DNA from: JALYXS01 sp051003795
GTDB lineage: Bacteria > Acidobacteriota > Terriglobia > Bryobacterales > Bryobacteraceae
Direction of reading: 5' to 3'
Length of the DNA stretch: 28,590 nt
NCBI GenBank assembly: GCA_051003795.1
Contig: JBPCKZ010000154.1
Span: 1-28,590 of the forward strand
Position numbers and translations under genes: made by a program. The notes under the pieces were generated by a model. The model was not told the origin of the DNA. It did no database searches and saw nothing but the letters and a program-made list of their open reading frames with translations. Positions 1-6,658 of this stretch are shown here, piece by piece. The first letter of the stretch is position 1, and every line of letters starts with the position of its first letter.

Positions 1-2
1 GC

Positions 3-329
3 GGGCGAATCCTGCGCGATATCTGCCGTTGGCACGTCGAGGAGTTCGCGTATCTGGTTGGGAAGATGAAAGCCACGCCGGAAGGCGAAGGCACGCTGCT
101 GGATCACACCTGTCTGCTGTTCGTGCACGAGCACGCCGAAGCCAATCTTCACAAGAATAACGGCTTGGCCGTGATCATGGCCGGACACGCGGGTGGCATG
201 AAGACAGGCATGCACACCCGAATGACGGGTACGCTTGGCGACCTCTATATGACGGTCTCGGACGAATTGCTCGGCGCCCAGCTCCCGGCGTTTCCAACCT
301 ACGAGAAGAAGCTGAGCGACTTAGTTTAG
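3..329 (+). CDS. DUF1552-family protein, C-terminal part (5' end outside window)
   Basis: The open frame runs in from the left edge with no start and ends at a TAG at 327-329. The visible ~108 residues include HEHAEANLHKNNG, then AVIMAGHAGG, then DLYMTVSDELLGA. This is the pattern I associate with the C-terminus of DUF1552 proteins (a phosphatase-like, often exported group common in Planctomycetes, Verrucomicrobia and Acidobacteria). The biochemical role is unknown. The last third of this gene is present a second time in degraded form at 5778-5873, on the far side of the lanthipeptide-like island. The ATG at 66 is internal to the reading frame and is not the true start. Confidence 0.78.
   Translation, partial: GRILRDICRWHVEEFAYLVGKMKATPEGEGTLLDHTCLLFVHEHAEANLHKNNGLAVIMAGHAGGMKTGMHTRMTGTLGDLYMTVSDELLGAQLPAFPTYEKKLSDLV
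166..303 (+). repeat. Direct repeat, copy 1 (3' end of DUF1552 gene)
   Basis: Bases 166-303 pair with 5778-5873 in the same orientation. The match falls in two blocks, 167-197 with 5779-5809 and 240-291 with 5810-5861, with roughly 8 mismatches over ~83 bases. Between them copy 1 has 42 bases (198-239, exactly 14 codons) that copy 2 lacks; the junction lies between two GGTGGC/CTTGGC words. The repeats bracket the regulator and the lanthipeptide-like operon. Confidence 0.75.
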
Positions 330-480
330 GTAATCTAGGGTCACTACCGCTCCCGCCGTAACCGTACCGTTTTGCGATTTACGTTCAACTTCGAAGCGAC
401 GGCTGCTTCCGATTTGCCACGGTTCGCGGGCCGGAACATTGCGGCCGTGCGGCTGTTTCGTGACAGCGTTCCGCAACGCG

Positions 481-1449
481 CTATGGTCCGTAATTGGTCC
501 GATAGGCGTGTAGAGCGCCGAGGCCAATCTTTGTTTTCCAATCATACGGCCGCAGTTCTTCAGGGTGGCCTCGCGTATATGCCAACACTCGGTGCCGCTT
601 CTGCGTGCCGCGCCCCTGTTTATCACAGGCACCCGCCACCAACTTCGGCATGGCCTCTGCGATCCTTGCGAACGTCGAGCGCCAGCGGGCCTTCACGGCC
701 GAAGCGCTTATTCCGAGCTCGATAGCTAACTCGGGATCGGTAGCTCCTCCGATGGCTGCCAGAAGAAGTTGCTGGTCGGAATGCCGCAGCCGGAGGACCG
801 GTTCGTTATGGTTGAAAATAATGTTGCCCAGAGAGCCCGGGTAAGCTTTCACCGATTCCAGGGTCATCATATGGATAACCCGTCCAATATCTGCAAATGC
901 GACGATCGGTTTGTATTCAACGGAACGCCGTAAGAACGCTCTCCCCGCCTCATCGGCCGTTTCATGAATAATTCTGCGAATTCGATAACCTCTGTGCCAT
1001 TCCGCAAAACTCGATACCAAAAGGGACTGAACGGCATATCTCTCTTCCGAATTCACGATTTCATCGCGCCAAATACCGCAGAGGATCATTACGTCAACGC
1101 CCACACCGGCATTTGCGCGGGCAACCTCGTTCCGTGTTGCCAGCACCGATTGGCCGAGATGAATGCCGGTGATGATTCTGGTGTTGATATCGGGGCGCGG
1201 ATTTGCCACCTCGGCGTTCGCGAACGCGGATGAGATAAAAACAGAGGCGCCAAATCCGATGAGGCCATGCCCCTGAATCGCTGGCTTGGATTCCAATATC
1301 GCCGAGGCAAAGAATGGATCGCGAAACAAATGTTTCCACGCCGCGATAGCCGCCTGTTTACCAATTAGAGCGTCGCCGCGGCTTTTTTCCTGAATTGTTA
1401 ACGCCGGCTCTATATCGACCCAAGTCGCGGGGCGCCATGTGATCGGCAT
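481..1449 (-). CDS. LuxR-type HTH regulator with a GNAT-like N-terminal region
   Basis: This is a 322-aa protein. Residues ~222-268 form a LuxR/GerE-like helix-turn-helix: a DQQLLL helix, then DPELAIELGISASAVKARW, with the usual A.ELGIS..AVK recognition pattern. The first ~200 residues open with RPATWVDIEPAL, reminiscent of a GNAT acetyltransferase fold, but no acetyl-CoA motif is clear, so that domain is only a suggestion. The C-terminal tail has a HPEELRP motif that I have seen in similar soil-bacterial regulators. The gene is transcribed divergently from the operon starting at 1603 and is its likely regulator. The ATG sits 12 bases after a TATAAT, so the message is probably nearly leaderless. 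A perfect inverted repeat covers that -10, suggesting autoregulation. Confidence 0.68.
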   Translation of the reverse strand: MPITWRPATWVDIEPALTIQEKSRGDALIGKQAAIAAWKHLFRDPFFASAILESKPAIQGHGLIGFGASVFISSAFANAEVANPRPDINTRIITGIHLGQSVLATRNEVARANAGVGVDVMILCGIWRDEIVNSEERYAVQSLLVSSFAEWHRGYRIRRIIHETADEAGRAFLRRSVEYKPIVAFADIGRVIHMMTLESVKAYPGSLGNIIFNHNEPVLRLRHSDQQLLLAAIGGATDPELAIELGISASAVKARWRSTFARIAEAMPKLVAGACDKQGRGTQKRHRVLAYTRGHPEELRPYDWKTKIGLGALHAYRTNYGP

Positions 1450-1454
1450 TTTAA

Positions 1455-1474
1455 CGTGTGAATTATATCACACG
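1455..1474. promoter_or_regulatory. Inverted repeat CGTGTGA-N6-TCACACG covering a minus-strand -10
   Basis: The two 7-base arms (1455-1461 and 1468-1474) are perfect reverse complements. On the minus strand the 6-base spacer reads TATAAT (1467 to 1462), a consensus -10 for the LuxR-type gene whose ATG is at 1449. No good -35 is visible at 16-18 bases. This looks like an operator placed on the core promoter. Which protein binds is unknown; the adjacent regulator is the obvious candidate. Confidence 0.5.
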
Positions 1475-1501
1475 CCTCTGGCAAAACTATCTTTTAGGTC
1501 A

Positions 1502-1531
1502 TTGTAGGCTCAGGTTCCTTTTGCGTATCAT
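1502..1531 (+). promoter_or_regulatory. Possible promoter of the lanthipeptide-like operon
   Basis: TTGTAG (1502-1507) and TATCAT (1526-1531) are separated by 18 bases in the divergent gap upstream of the operon. The match to consensus is partial, so this is only the best candidate in a 153-base gap. The rest of the gap holds the operator at 1455-1474 and the ribosome binding site near 1588-1595. Confidence 0.2.
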
Positions 1532-1602
1532 TCTCAAGGCGTTCACCTACCGCCCTTTTTGGCGTCGGAGCGGGCGCATAAGAAATTGGGAGGGAAGACA
1601 AC

Positions 1603-2253
1603 ATGGCGACCTTTAAGATCCGCGATTTGATGGTGGCGATACGCCCCGGGCTGCAAACGCCCCAACGCCCAGCGCCCTTAGAGGATTGCTGCGGCGTCGG
1701 TTTTAGCATCCAAGAGAATTTGGCGCCAGCGCTCGACAGTATTGGCGGGGGCGGTGGCGGGGGCGGAGGCTGCGGCATCGAAACTTGCGGTGACACACCC
1801 GTGTGCGACCTCTGTTCCCTTGGTGGCACGGTCGATTGCGGTGGCTGTACGCATTGTTCAAACGCAACTTGCTTATGTTCGTGTACGAATAATTGTACGG
1901 CGACTTGCGGCGCTTGTTCGCATTGCACGGGCACGTGCGGCTGTACGTGTACGCATCACACGAATTGTGGGGGAAGCCGCTGCGCTCACAGTATTCATAC
2001 CCCTGTTATTGCGCAAATGGCCGCGGGTGATCTTGCCAAGCTCAAGAGCCAATTGACTCTTGCGATGCAGCAAGTCGGCAAGCGCGAAAACCTGCTCGCC
2101 GCCGCCGCGGAGCGCAACGCCATCGTCCCCCAAACGCTTGCCCAGGTGGACGCGCTAGAGCAGAAGTTATCCGAAGCGATGGAGGAGTTGCGCGCGCGGC
2201 GCGCCGAGATCCAAAAGACCGCGGAACCAAAGGGAGCCGACGACAAGAAGTGA
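1603..2253 (+). CDS. Cys/Thr/Ser-rich RiPP precursor-like protein with a C-terminal helical tail
   Basis: This is a 216-aa protein with three zones. Residues 1-47 are leader-like and contain KIRDLMVAI and a CC pair at 29-30. A nine-glycine run at 48-56 leads into residues 57-127, which hold 19 Cys and about 18 Ser/Thr in 71 positions, with many CT, TC, CxC and CxxC steps such as CGGCTHC and CGCTCT. Residues ~137-216 are rich in Ala, Leu, Glu, Lys and Arg and look like a long amphipathic helix or coiled coil. The start follows a GGGAGGGA sequence at 1588-1595. The stop overlaps the next gene's GTG, and a kinase-LanC gene follows, so I infer that the Ser/Thr are dehydrated and closed onto Cys. 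Against a classical precursor: it is unusually long and the core is internal, not C-terminal. A disulfide or metal-binding Cys-rich protein is the main alternative. Confidence 0.72.
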   Translation: MATFKIRDLMVAIRPGLQTPQRPAPLEDCCGVGFSIQENLAPALDSIGGGGGGGGGCGIETCGDTPVCDLCSLGGTVDCGGCTHCSNATCLCSCTNNCTATCGACSHCTGTCGCTCTHHTNCGGSRCAHSIHTPVIAQMAAGDLAKLKSQLTLAMQQVGKRENLLAAAAERNAIVPQTLAQVDALEQKLSEAMEELRARRAEIQKTAEPKGADDKK

Positions 2254-3404
2254 TCGATTTCCAGACGACCCGTCTGCGATCCAATCCGCGCTTGCGGCTC
2301 GTGCCATTCGACGAGTGCGACGAGCGGGAGCGGCGGCTGTTGGAACCACTGGCGGAGGACTCGTATTTCTATGGAATTCTGGCGCCGCCGGACACGTCGT
2401 CGGCGCCAGCCAAATCGATGTCACGCGACGCGGCCCTGCTCTTTATGAGTCTTCGCGAGCCGGCTTGCGTGCCGCATCTTCTCACGAGTCTCTTTGGGGC
2501 CAATGTCGAGGAACGCCTGCGGGAGTTGGTCCTTGACGGTGTTTTCGAGATTGAGCGCGGGGGAGTTTTCACGTCGGGTACCGCCGCTCTGCCGCAGCTA
2601 AGCCGGGACGTCGGAGTTACATCGAATTCGCGGGTTGGTCAGCTCTCGGCCGATGCTATCGCCTACGTTATCGCCGCGGAAGGACTTTCTCCCAGCGAGG
2701 CCGCCGCGAGGCTCTACATGTACAATCGCGTGCCCTGTACAGCCGCGCTCCAGCGGAAGTTTGCCGGCGACGACGCGGTGGTTGCTTTTCTGACGGGGGA
2801 AACGGCGCTGGCCAAACAACTGCAGAAGCATTGGGTCCGCGAGGTGAGCCAGGAAGCATGGCTTGTGTGGCACCGGGCCGGTTCGGCAACAAGCCTCGGC
2901 TTCAAGTTGTTTATAAGCCCTATCCTCGATGGCCTTCCGAAAACGTTTCAGGTGGCCGTGGACGCGTTTCTCCGGGTCAAATGTTCGCATTTTAAGGTAG
3001 GACGCACGGCCTTTGGACTGTTGCGGCCCGATAAGTTCGTTGCCTACTTCGATAGTCTTGAGCAAGTGAAAGAAGCGGCGGAGTTGATACGCGCTTCGAC
3101 AAGCGGCATCGCCGCGCAGGGGGTACCGTTCACCGGCGCGATCGATGCGGAAGGCCTCACCTCGTGGGGAATGGACCCACCCAAATTCGAACAGGTCATG
3201 GCTTGGCAAGAGCATCAAAGCTGGCGGCAATGGGTGACGGAGAGGCTTGCCGTCTACACGCTCGCCGCAAAAGAGAGCGGCGCGGAAAACGTACTGGATT
3301 TCGCTCTTCAGAGAATCGGCCTCGACGGTGTAAATCCTGACACGTGGACTCCAAACCTCGCCATCTGGCGTGGTTCCGTGGGTACGGAGGAGGGCGCGGC
3401 ATGA
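2250..3404 (+). CDS. Stand-alone HopA1/phosphothreonine-lyase-like protein
   Basis: This is a 384-aa protein starting with GTG at 2250, overlapping the preceding TGA as GTGA; an AAGGGA lies ~16 bases upstream. Residues ~217-311 hold the recognisable part: FKLFISP, then HFKVGR, LLRPDKFVAYFDS, GVPFTGAID and LTSWGMDPP. This order of a KLY/FxSP strand, an FK, an RPD..V.YF strand and a PFT...DPP ending resembles the HopA1-like family and the lyase domains of lanthipeptide systems, which remove phosphate from phospho-Ser/Thr by beta-elimination. Conserved Lys/Arg at 219, 249, 259 and 262 would suit phosphate binding. Residues 1-200 are unassigned. Its stop overlaps the kinase-cyclase ATG, supporting a shared function. 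The lyase call is inference from motif resemblance and context. Confidence 0.6.
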   Translation: MIDFQTTRLRSNPRLRLVPFDECDERERRLLEPLAEDSYFYGILAPPDTSSAPAKSMSRDAALLFMSLREPACVPHLLTSLFGANVEERLRELVLDGVFEIERGGVFTSGTAALPQLSRDVGVTSNSRVGQLSADAIAYVIAAEGLSPSEAAARLYMYNRVPCTAALQRKFAGDDAVVAFLTGETALAKQLQKHWVREVSQEAWLVWHRAGSATSLGFKLFISPILDGLPKTFQVAVDAFLRVKCSHFKVGRTAFGLLRPDKFVAYFDSLEQVKEAAELIRASTSGIAAQGVPFTGAIDAEGLTSWGMDPPKFEQVMAWQEHQSWRQWVTERLAVYTLAAKESGAENVLDFALQRIGLDGVNPDTWTPNLAIWRGSVGTEEGAA

Positions 3405-5764
3405 GCATCGATGGAGAGTTGGTTATGCCTCCTGAGGTGGATATCTTCTCCGTTCGCGAACTAGCGCCCGATGTTCGCGCCAACATCGATGCTGCAGATG
3501 AGGATTATGCCGTCACCCGTCGCCGGTCGCGCGAGCCATCGCGCATTGTCGACAAAGACAGTGCCGATTTACTGGCCATGTTCCGGGCGCCGGCGCGTAT
3601 CGTCGACGCCGTGCTTTCTTTTGCGGGTTCACGGGGTCTGGATGCCGAAGCGACGCTGGAACACGCTTACCCCTTGCTGCATCACCTCTACCATGCTCGC
3701 GTGCTGGTTCCACCCGGCGATAAAGGCGCGGCTCCGCTCCAACGCGAACTGGGCGTGGGCAGCGTGGTTGAGGGCTTTCGTCTCCTGCGGAGCGTTCAAG
3801 CCCTGGAGGACAATGAGGTATTCCTGGGGCGCAGCGCCGCTGGCCAATATGCCGCTGTCAAGTTTTATGCAAAGGCTGACGAGCGCACGACAAGCGCATT
3901 GGAACACGAGGCCGGGATGTCTCGACGCATACAGCACAAGTGTGTACCCGAGGTGTACTCGCTGGCGCGCACTGACTCCGGTATTGCTCTAGTCACCGAA
4001 TGGGTGTTTGGCTTGGATTCGACAAATGCCGCCGCAACGCTTCGGCAGCGCGCCACTTTGAATCAGCGGCCTTTGCTCGCGTTGTGTAGTGACATAGCAA
4101 CCGCTTTTGCCGGCGTACATGAATCCGGCGTGTTACATGGCGACGTACACCCGAAGAACGTTCTGGTCGAAGGGGGAGGGACGGTGCGCCTTATCGATTT
4201 CGGACTGGCGCAGCCTATCGAGAAAACGGGCGACTCCGGACCGAGGGGCGGCGTTGCCTTCTATTTCGATCCCGAGTTCGCAGAAGGCCAACTATCCCAC
4301 AAGCAGGCTATTCTAAGTGCGGCGGGGGAGCAATATTCCGTGGCCTCGCTGCTCTACCAATTGTGGACTGGCGCATATTACATGGATTGGAGCTTGGAGC
4401 GTGAGGCGCTCCTGCGCCAAATCGTTGAGGTGGATCCGGCTGCTTTCGAAACTCGGAACGTTCCGGCTTGGCCTGCTCTGGAAGCCGTGCTGGGCAGAGC
4501 GCTCCATAAACGGCCGGATCTAAGGTTTCCGAGTATGCGGGCATTCGCCGACGCGCTCTCTGGGTTGCTGCCAGAGGCAGACGCGCGCGACCGAAACGCG
4601 GCCTTTCGTCACAAGGAGCGGGCCAAAGAGAAGGAGTTGCTTGATCGTACTCTGCAGCGCTTGGCACTGGGCGGCCCCGCTCTTCGCGATGGTCTCGCAG
4701 ATGCGCCGCTTTCCTCCATCAACTATGGCGCTGCCGGGGTGGCTTATTCCATCTACAACATAGCGCGCCGGCGAGCCGATCCAAAGCTGCTGGCGCTAGC
4801 TGACGTCTGGATACAAAGAGCCTTCGCGTCTTCTCCACGCGAAAACGCTTTCTACCGGCCTGAGATCGAGATTGATCGCGACAAAGTGGGCGAAGTATCG
4901 CTCTTTCATTCGATGTCCGGTCTTTATTGCGTGCGCGCTCTCATCAGCATCGCGATGGGCGACCTGAACGGCGCGAACACCGCGATTCAGTCGTTCGTCG
5001 GACGATCGCGCGGCCCATGCAAGAGTCTCGATCTGACTCTCGGGAAGGCGAGTTTGCTGATCGGGTGCGCGGAGTTGGTCGAAGCGATGCCCGTCCCTTG
5101 GTTTGTCAACATCGACTTGGTCCGGTCGCGGGGAGACGAACTTGCGGAAGAACTGAGGGCCCCGATCAAGTCGCAGCGGCTTGCGACCTCGACGAAGGTA
5201 ACAATGCTGGGTATTGCGCACGGTTGGGCCGGCGTTATTTTTTCTTTATTGCGATGGGCGCGGGCAAACGGCGGGAACGTCGACGCCGCCTTGATGGGAG
5301 CGTTGGACGAACTTGCCGAGCTCGCCGAGCCACACGGCGCGGGACTCCGCTGGCCACTGCACAACAGCACGAACGCCTCACCCTCCTACATGGAAGGTTG
5401 GTGCAACGGGACCGCTGGCTACACTATGCTGTTTGCACTGGCACACGACATGCTTCGCACGACAAGGTACGGGGATCTCGCCGAACGCGCGGCCATCGGT
5501 GCCTGGGGAGCCGAAACCCGGCTTGGCACATTGTGTTGCGGGTTGGGAGGGATTGGCTACGCCCTGCTGGCGGCATATAGACTAACAGGGTCGGAGTTGT
5601 GGTTGGAACGAGCGCGTATGACGACGCGCCGTGCAGCGGCCGATAGTTCCAAAAACTTTCTGCGCGATTCTCTATACAAAGGCGCCGTTGGTGTTGCATT
5701 GCTGGCAGAGGATCTCAAGTACCCGGATTCCGCGGCCATGCCGCTGTTTGAGCCGACGCGTTAG
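3401..5764 (+). CDS. Ser/Thr kinase-LanC cyclase fusion (lanthipeptide synthetase lacking an N-terminal lyase)
   Basis: This is a 787-aa protein. The ATG at 3401 overlaps the previous TGA (ATGA) and has GGAGG at 3386-3390; the in-frame ATG at 3344 lies inside the upstream gene and is unlikely. Residues ~52-105 form a small alpha/beta region that could be a winged-helix recognition element. A kinase domain spans ~123-392 with AAVKF (K154), LEHE (E170), HGDVHPKN (D248, N253) and DFG (D266); its glycine loop is degenerate. A LanC domain spans ~405-775 with AHGWAG (H607), WCNG (C668) and CCG (C712, C713). These supply the active-site His and three zinc ligands, with Cys where His of the CHG motif is usual. 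The N-terminus is too short for the lyase domain of LanL/LanKC. I infer phosphorylation of precursor Ser/Thr and Cys addition to dehydro residues. Confidence 0.88.
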   Translation: MSIDGELVMPPEVDIFSVRELAPDVRANIDAADEDYAVTRRRSREPSRIVDKDSADLLAMFRAPARIVDAVLSFAGSRGLDAEATLEHAYPLLHHLYHARVLVPPGDKGAAPLQRELGVGSVVEGFRLLRSVQALEDNEVFLGRSAAGQYAAVKFYAKADERTTSALEHEAGMSRRIQHKCVPEVYSLARTDSGIALVTEWVFGLDSTNAAATLRQRATLNQRPLLALCSDIATAFAGVHESGVLHGDVHPKNVLVEGGGTVRLIDFGLAQPIEKTGDSGPRGGVAFYFDPEFAEGQLSHKQAILSAAGEQYSVASLLYQLWTGAYYMDWSLEREALLRQIVEVDPAAFETRNVPAWPALEAVLGRALHKRPDLRFPSMRAFADALSGLLPEADARDRNAAFRHKERAKEKELLDRTLQRLALGGPALRDGLADAPLSSINYGAAGVAYSIYNIARRRADPKLLALADVWIQRAFASSPRENAFYRPEIEIDRDKVGEVSLFHSMSGLYCVRALISIAMGDLNGANTAIQSFVGRSRGPCKSLDLTLGKASLLIGCAELVEAMPVPWFVNIDLVRSRGDELAEELRAPIKSQRLATSTKVTMLGIAHGWAGVIFSLLRWARANGGNVDAALMGALDELAELAEPHGAGLRWPLHNSTNASPSYMEGWCNGTAGYTMLFALAHDMLRTTRYGDLAERAAIGAWGAETRLGTLCCGLGGIGYALLAAYRLTGSELWLERARMTTRRAAADSSKNFLRDSLYKGAVGVALLAEDLKYPDSAAMPLFEPTR

Positions 5765-5777
5765 GCGCTGCCTGCTG

Positions 5778-5905
5778 TGGCCGTGATCACGGCCAGGCAC
5801 GCGGGTGGCGATCTCTATATGACGGTCTCGGACGAATTGCTCGGCGCTAGGCTCGCGGCGTCTCCAACTCTAGCAAAGCCTCATCGGTATCTTCCACGAA
5901 GTTGA
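5778..5905 (+). pseudogene. Degraded copy of the DUF1552 3' end (direct repeat, copy 2)
   Basis: The frame beginning at 5780 reads AVITARHAGG, then DLYMTVSDELLGARLAA, matching the end of the DUF1552 gene at 166-303. Relative to it, 14 codons are missing in frame and substitutions are scattered. Homology fades after ~5873 and the frame runs to a TGA at 5903-5905, inside the 3' end of the opposing glycosyltransferase. There is no start of its own. The fragment begins 13 bases after the kinase-cyclase stop. It marks the right edge of the island and is presumably left from the duplication or insertion event that placed the island here. Confidence 0.72.
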
Positions 5906-6609
5906 TTCAGCCGGATCGCAAAAAGATCCAGGAACGATTGCGCGCCGTTCAGCATCCCCACTTTGGACCCCTCCACGTTGCTCCACCGCACGGGAATTTC
6001 GAGAATGGGAAACCCAAGTTTCCGGGCGATAAACAGTACTTCCACGTCGAACCCGAAGCGGTTGAGGCGTTGGCGGGAGAAGATCTCGCGTGCCGCCCGC
6101 GATTCAAACAGCTTGAAACCGCATTGTGTATCCGCGAAGCGCAAGCGGACGATCGCCCGCATCGCCAAATTGAAAAATTTTCCCAGAGTCTCGCGATAAA
6201 ACGGCTGGTGCACTTCGATTAGCGACCGGTCGAGCGCTCGCGACCCGATCGCTCCCGAAGCCCCCGACCCAGCGACCGCGCTCCAGAGTTTGTCCAATTC
6301 TCCAATGGGCGCGGAGAGATCGGCATCCGTAAACAGGCCCCACTCCCCGCGCGCTTGGAGCATTCCGTTCCGGACCGAATATCCCTTGCCGCGATTGCCC
6401 GGATTGCGAAGCACGCGAATTCCCGGATTTGCCCCCGCGAACTCTTCGGCGTAAGCGACCGTGCGGTCGTCCGACCCGTCGTCGACTACCAGGACTTCCC
6501 AAAACGTCCACCCGGTGCGGTTCAGATAATCGATTACATTCCGTAGAGTGGCGGGGAGGCGCGCTTCTTCGTTGTAGGCGGGGATGACGATGGAGATGGA
6601 TCGATTCAA
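5881..6609 (-). CDS. Family 2 glycosyltransferase (dolichyl-phosphate-glucosyltransferase-like)
   Basis: The protein is about 242 aa from a TTG at 6609, giving MNRSISIVIPAYNEE. The longer frame to 6702 would run into lysS and lacks family character. GT-A motifs are visible: VIPAYNEE, VVDDGSDD, the NRGKGYSVRNG donor-site stretch and the metal-binding TDADLSAP. The CGFKLF and FDVEVLFIARK segments are typical of the ALG5/dolichyl- or polyprenyl-phosphate glucosyltransferase branch, which loads sugar onto a lipid carrier at the cytoplasmic membrane. No C-terminal membrane segments are present. It is transcribed divergently from lysS from a shared -10 region, with a leader of about 15 bases. Confidence 0.85.
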   Translation of the reverse strand: MNRSISIVIPAYNEEARLPATLRNVIDYLNRTGWTFWEVLVVDDGSDDRTVAYAEEFAGANPGIRVLRNPGNRGKGYSVRNGMLQARGEWGLFTDADLSAPIGELDKLWSAVAGSGASGAIGSRALDRSLIEVHQPFYRETLGKFFNLAMRAIVRLRFADTQCGFKLFESRAAREIFSRQRLNRFGFDVEVLFIARKLGFPILEIPVRWSNVEGSKVGMLNGAQSFLDLFAIRLNQLRGRYR

Positions 6610-6630
6610 AATGCGTTTCGAAAGCGCGGA

Positions 6631-6638
6631 ATTATAAT
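6631..6638. promoter_or_regulatory. Symmetric ATTATAAT serving as -10 in both directions
   Basis: ATTATAAT is its own reverse complement, so TATAAT appears at 6633-6638 on the plus strand (towards lysS, TTG at 6659) and at 6636-6631 on the minus strand (towards the glycosyltransferase, TTG at 6609). Each would give a leader of roughly 14-15 bases. Neither direction has a strong -35. Confidence 0.4.
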
Positions 6639-6658
6639 AGCCTATCCAGGAGATTTCA

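Noticed and set aside
1494..1934. Minus-strand frame with a run of prolines
   Set aside because: The prolines are the antisense reading of the glycine run in the precursor-like gene; that gene has a good ribosome binding site and context.
1768..1986. Metallothionein or spore-coat-like Cys-rich protein
   Set aside because: Not excluded, but the abundance of Thr/Ser and the coupled lyase-like and kinase-LanC genes fit a lanthionine precursor better.
3344..3400. Upstream ATG for the kinase-cyclase
   Set aside because: It lies well inside the lyase-like gene; the ATG at 3401 has GGAGG and an ATGA overlap with the previous stop.
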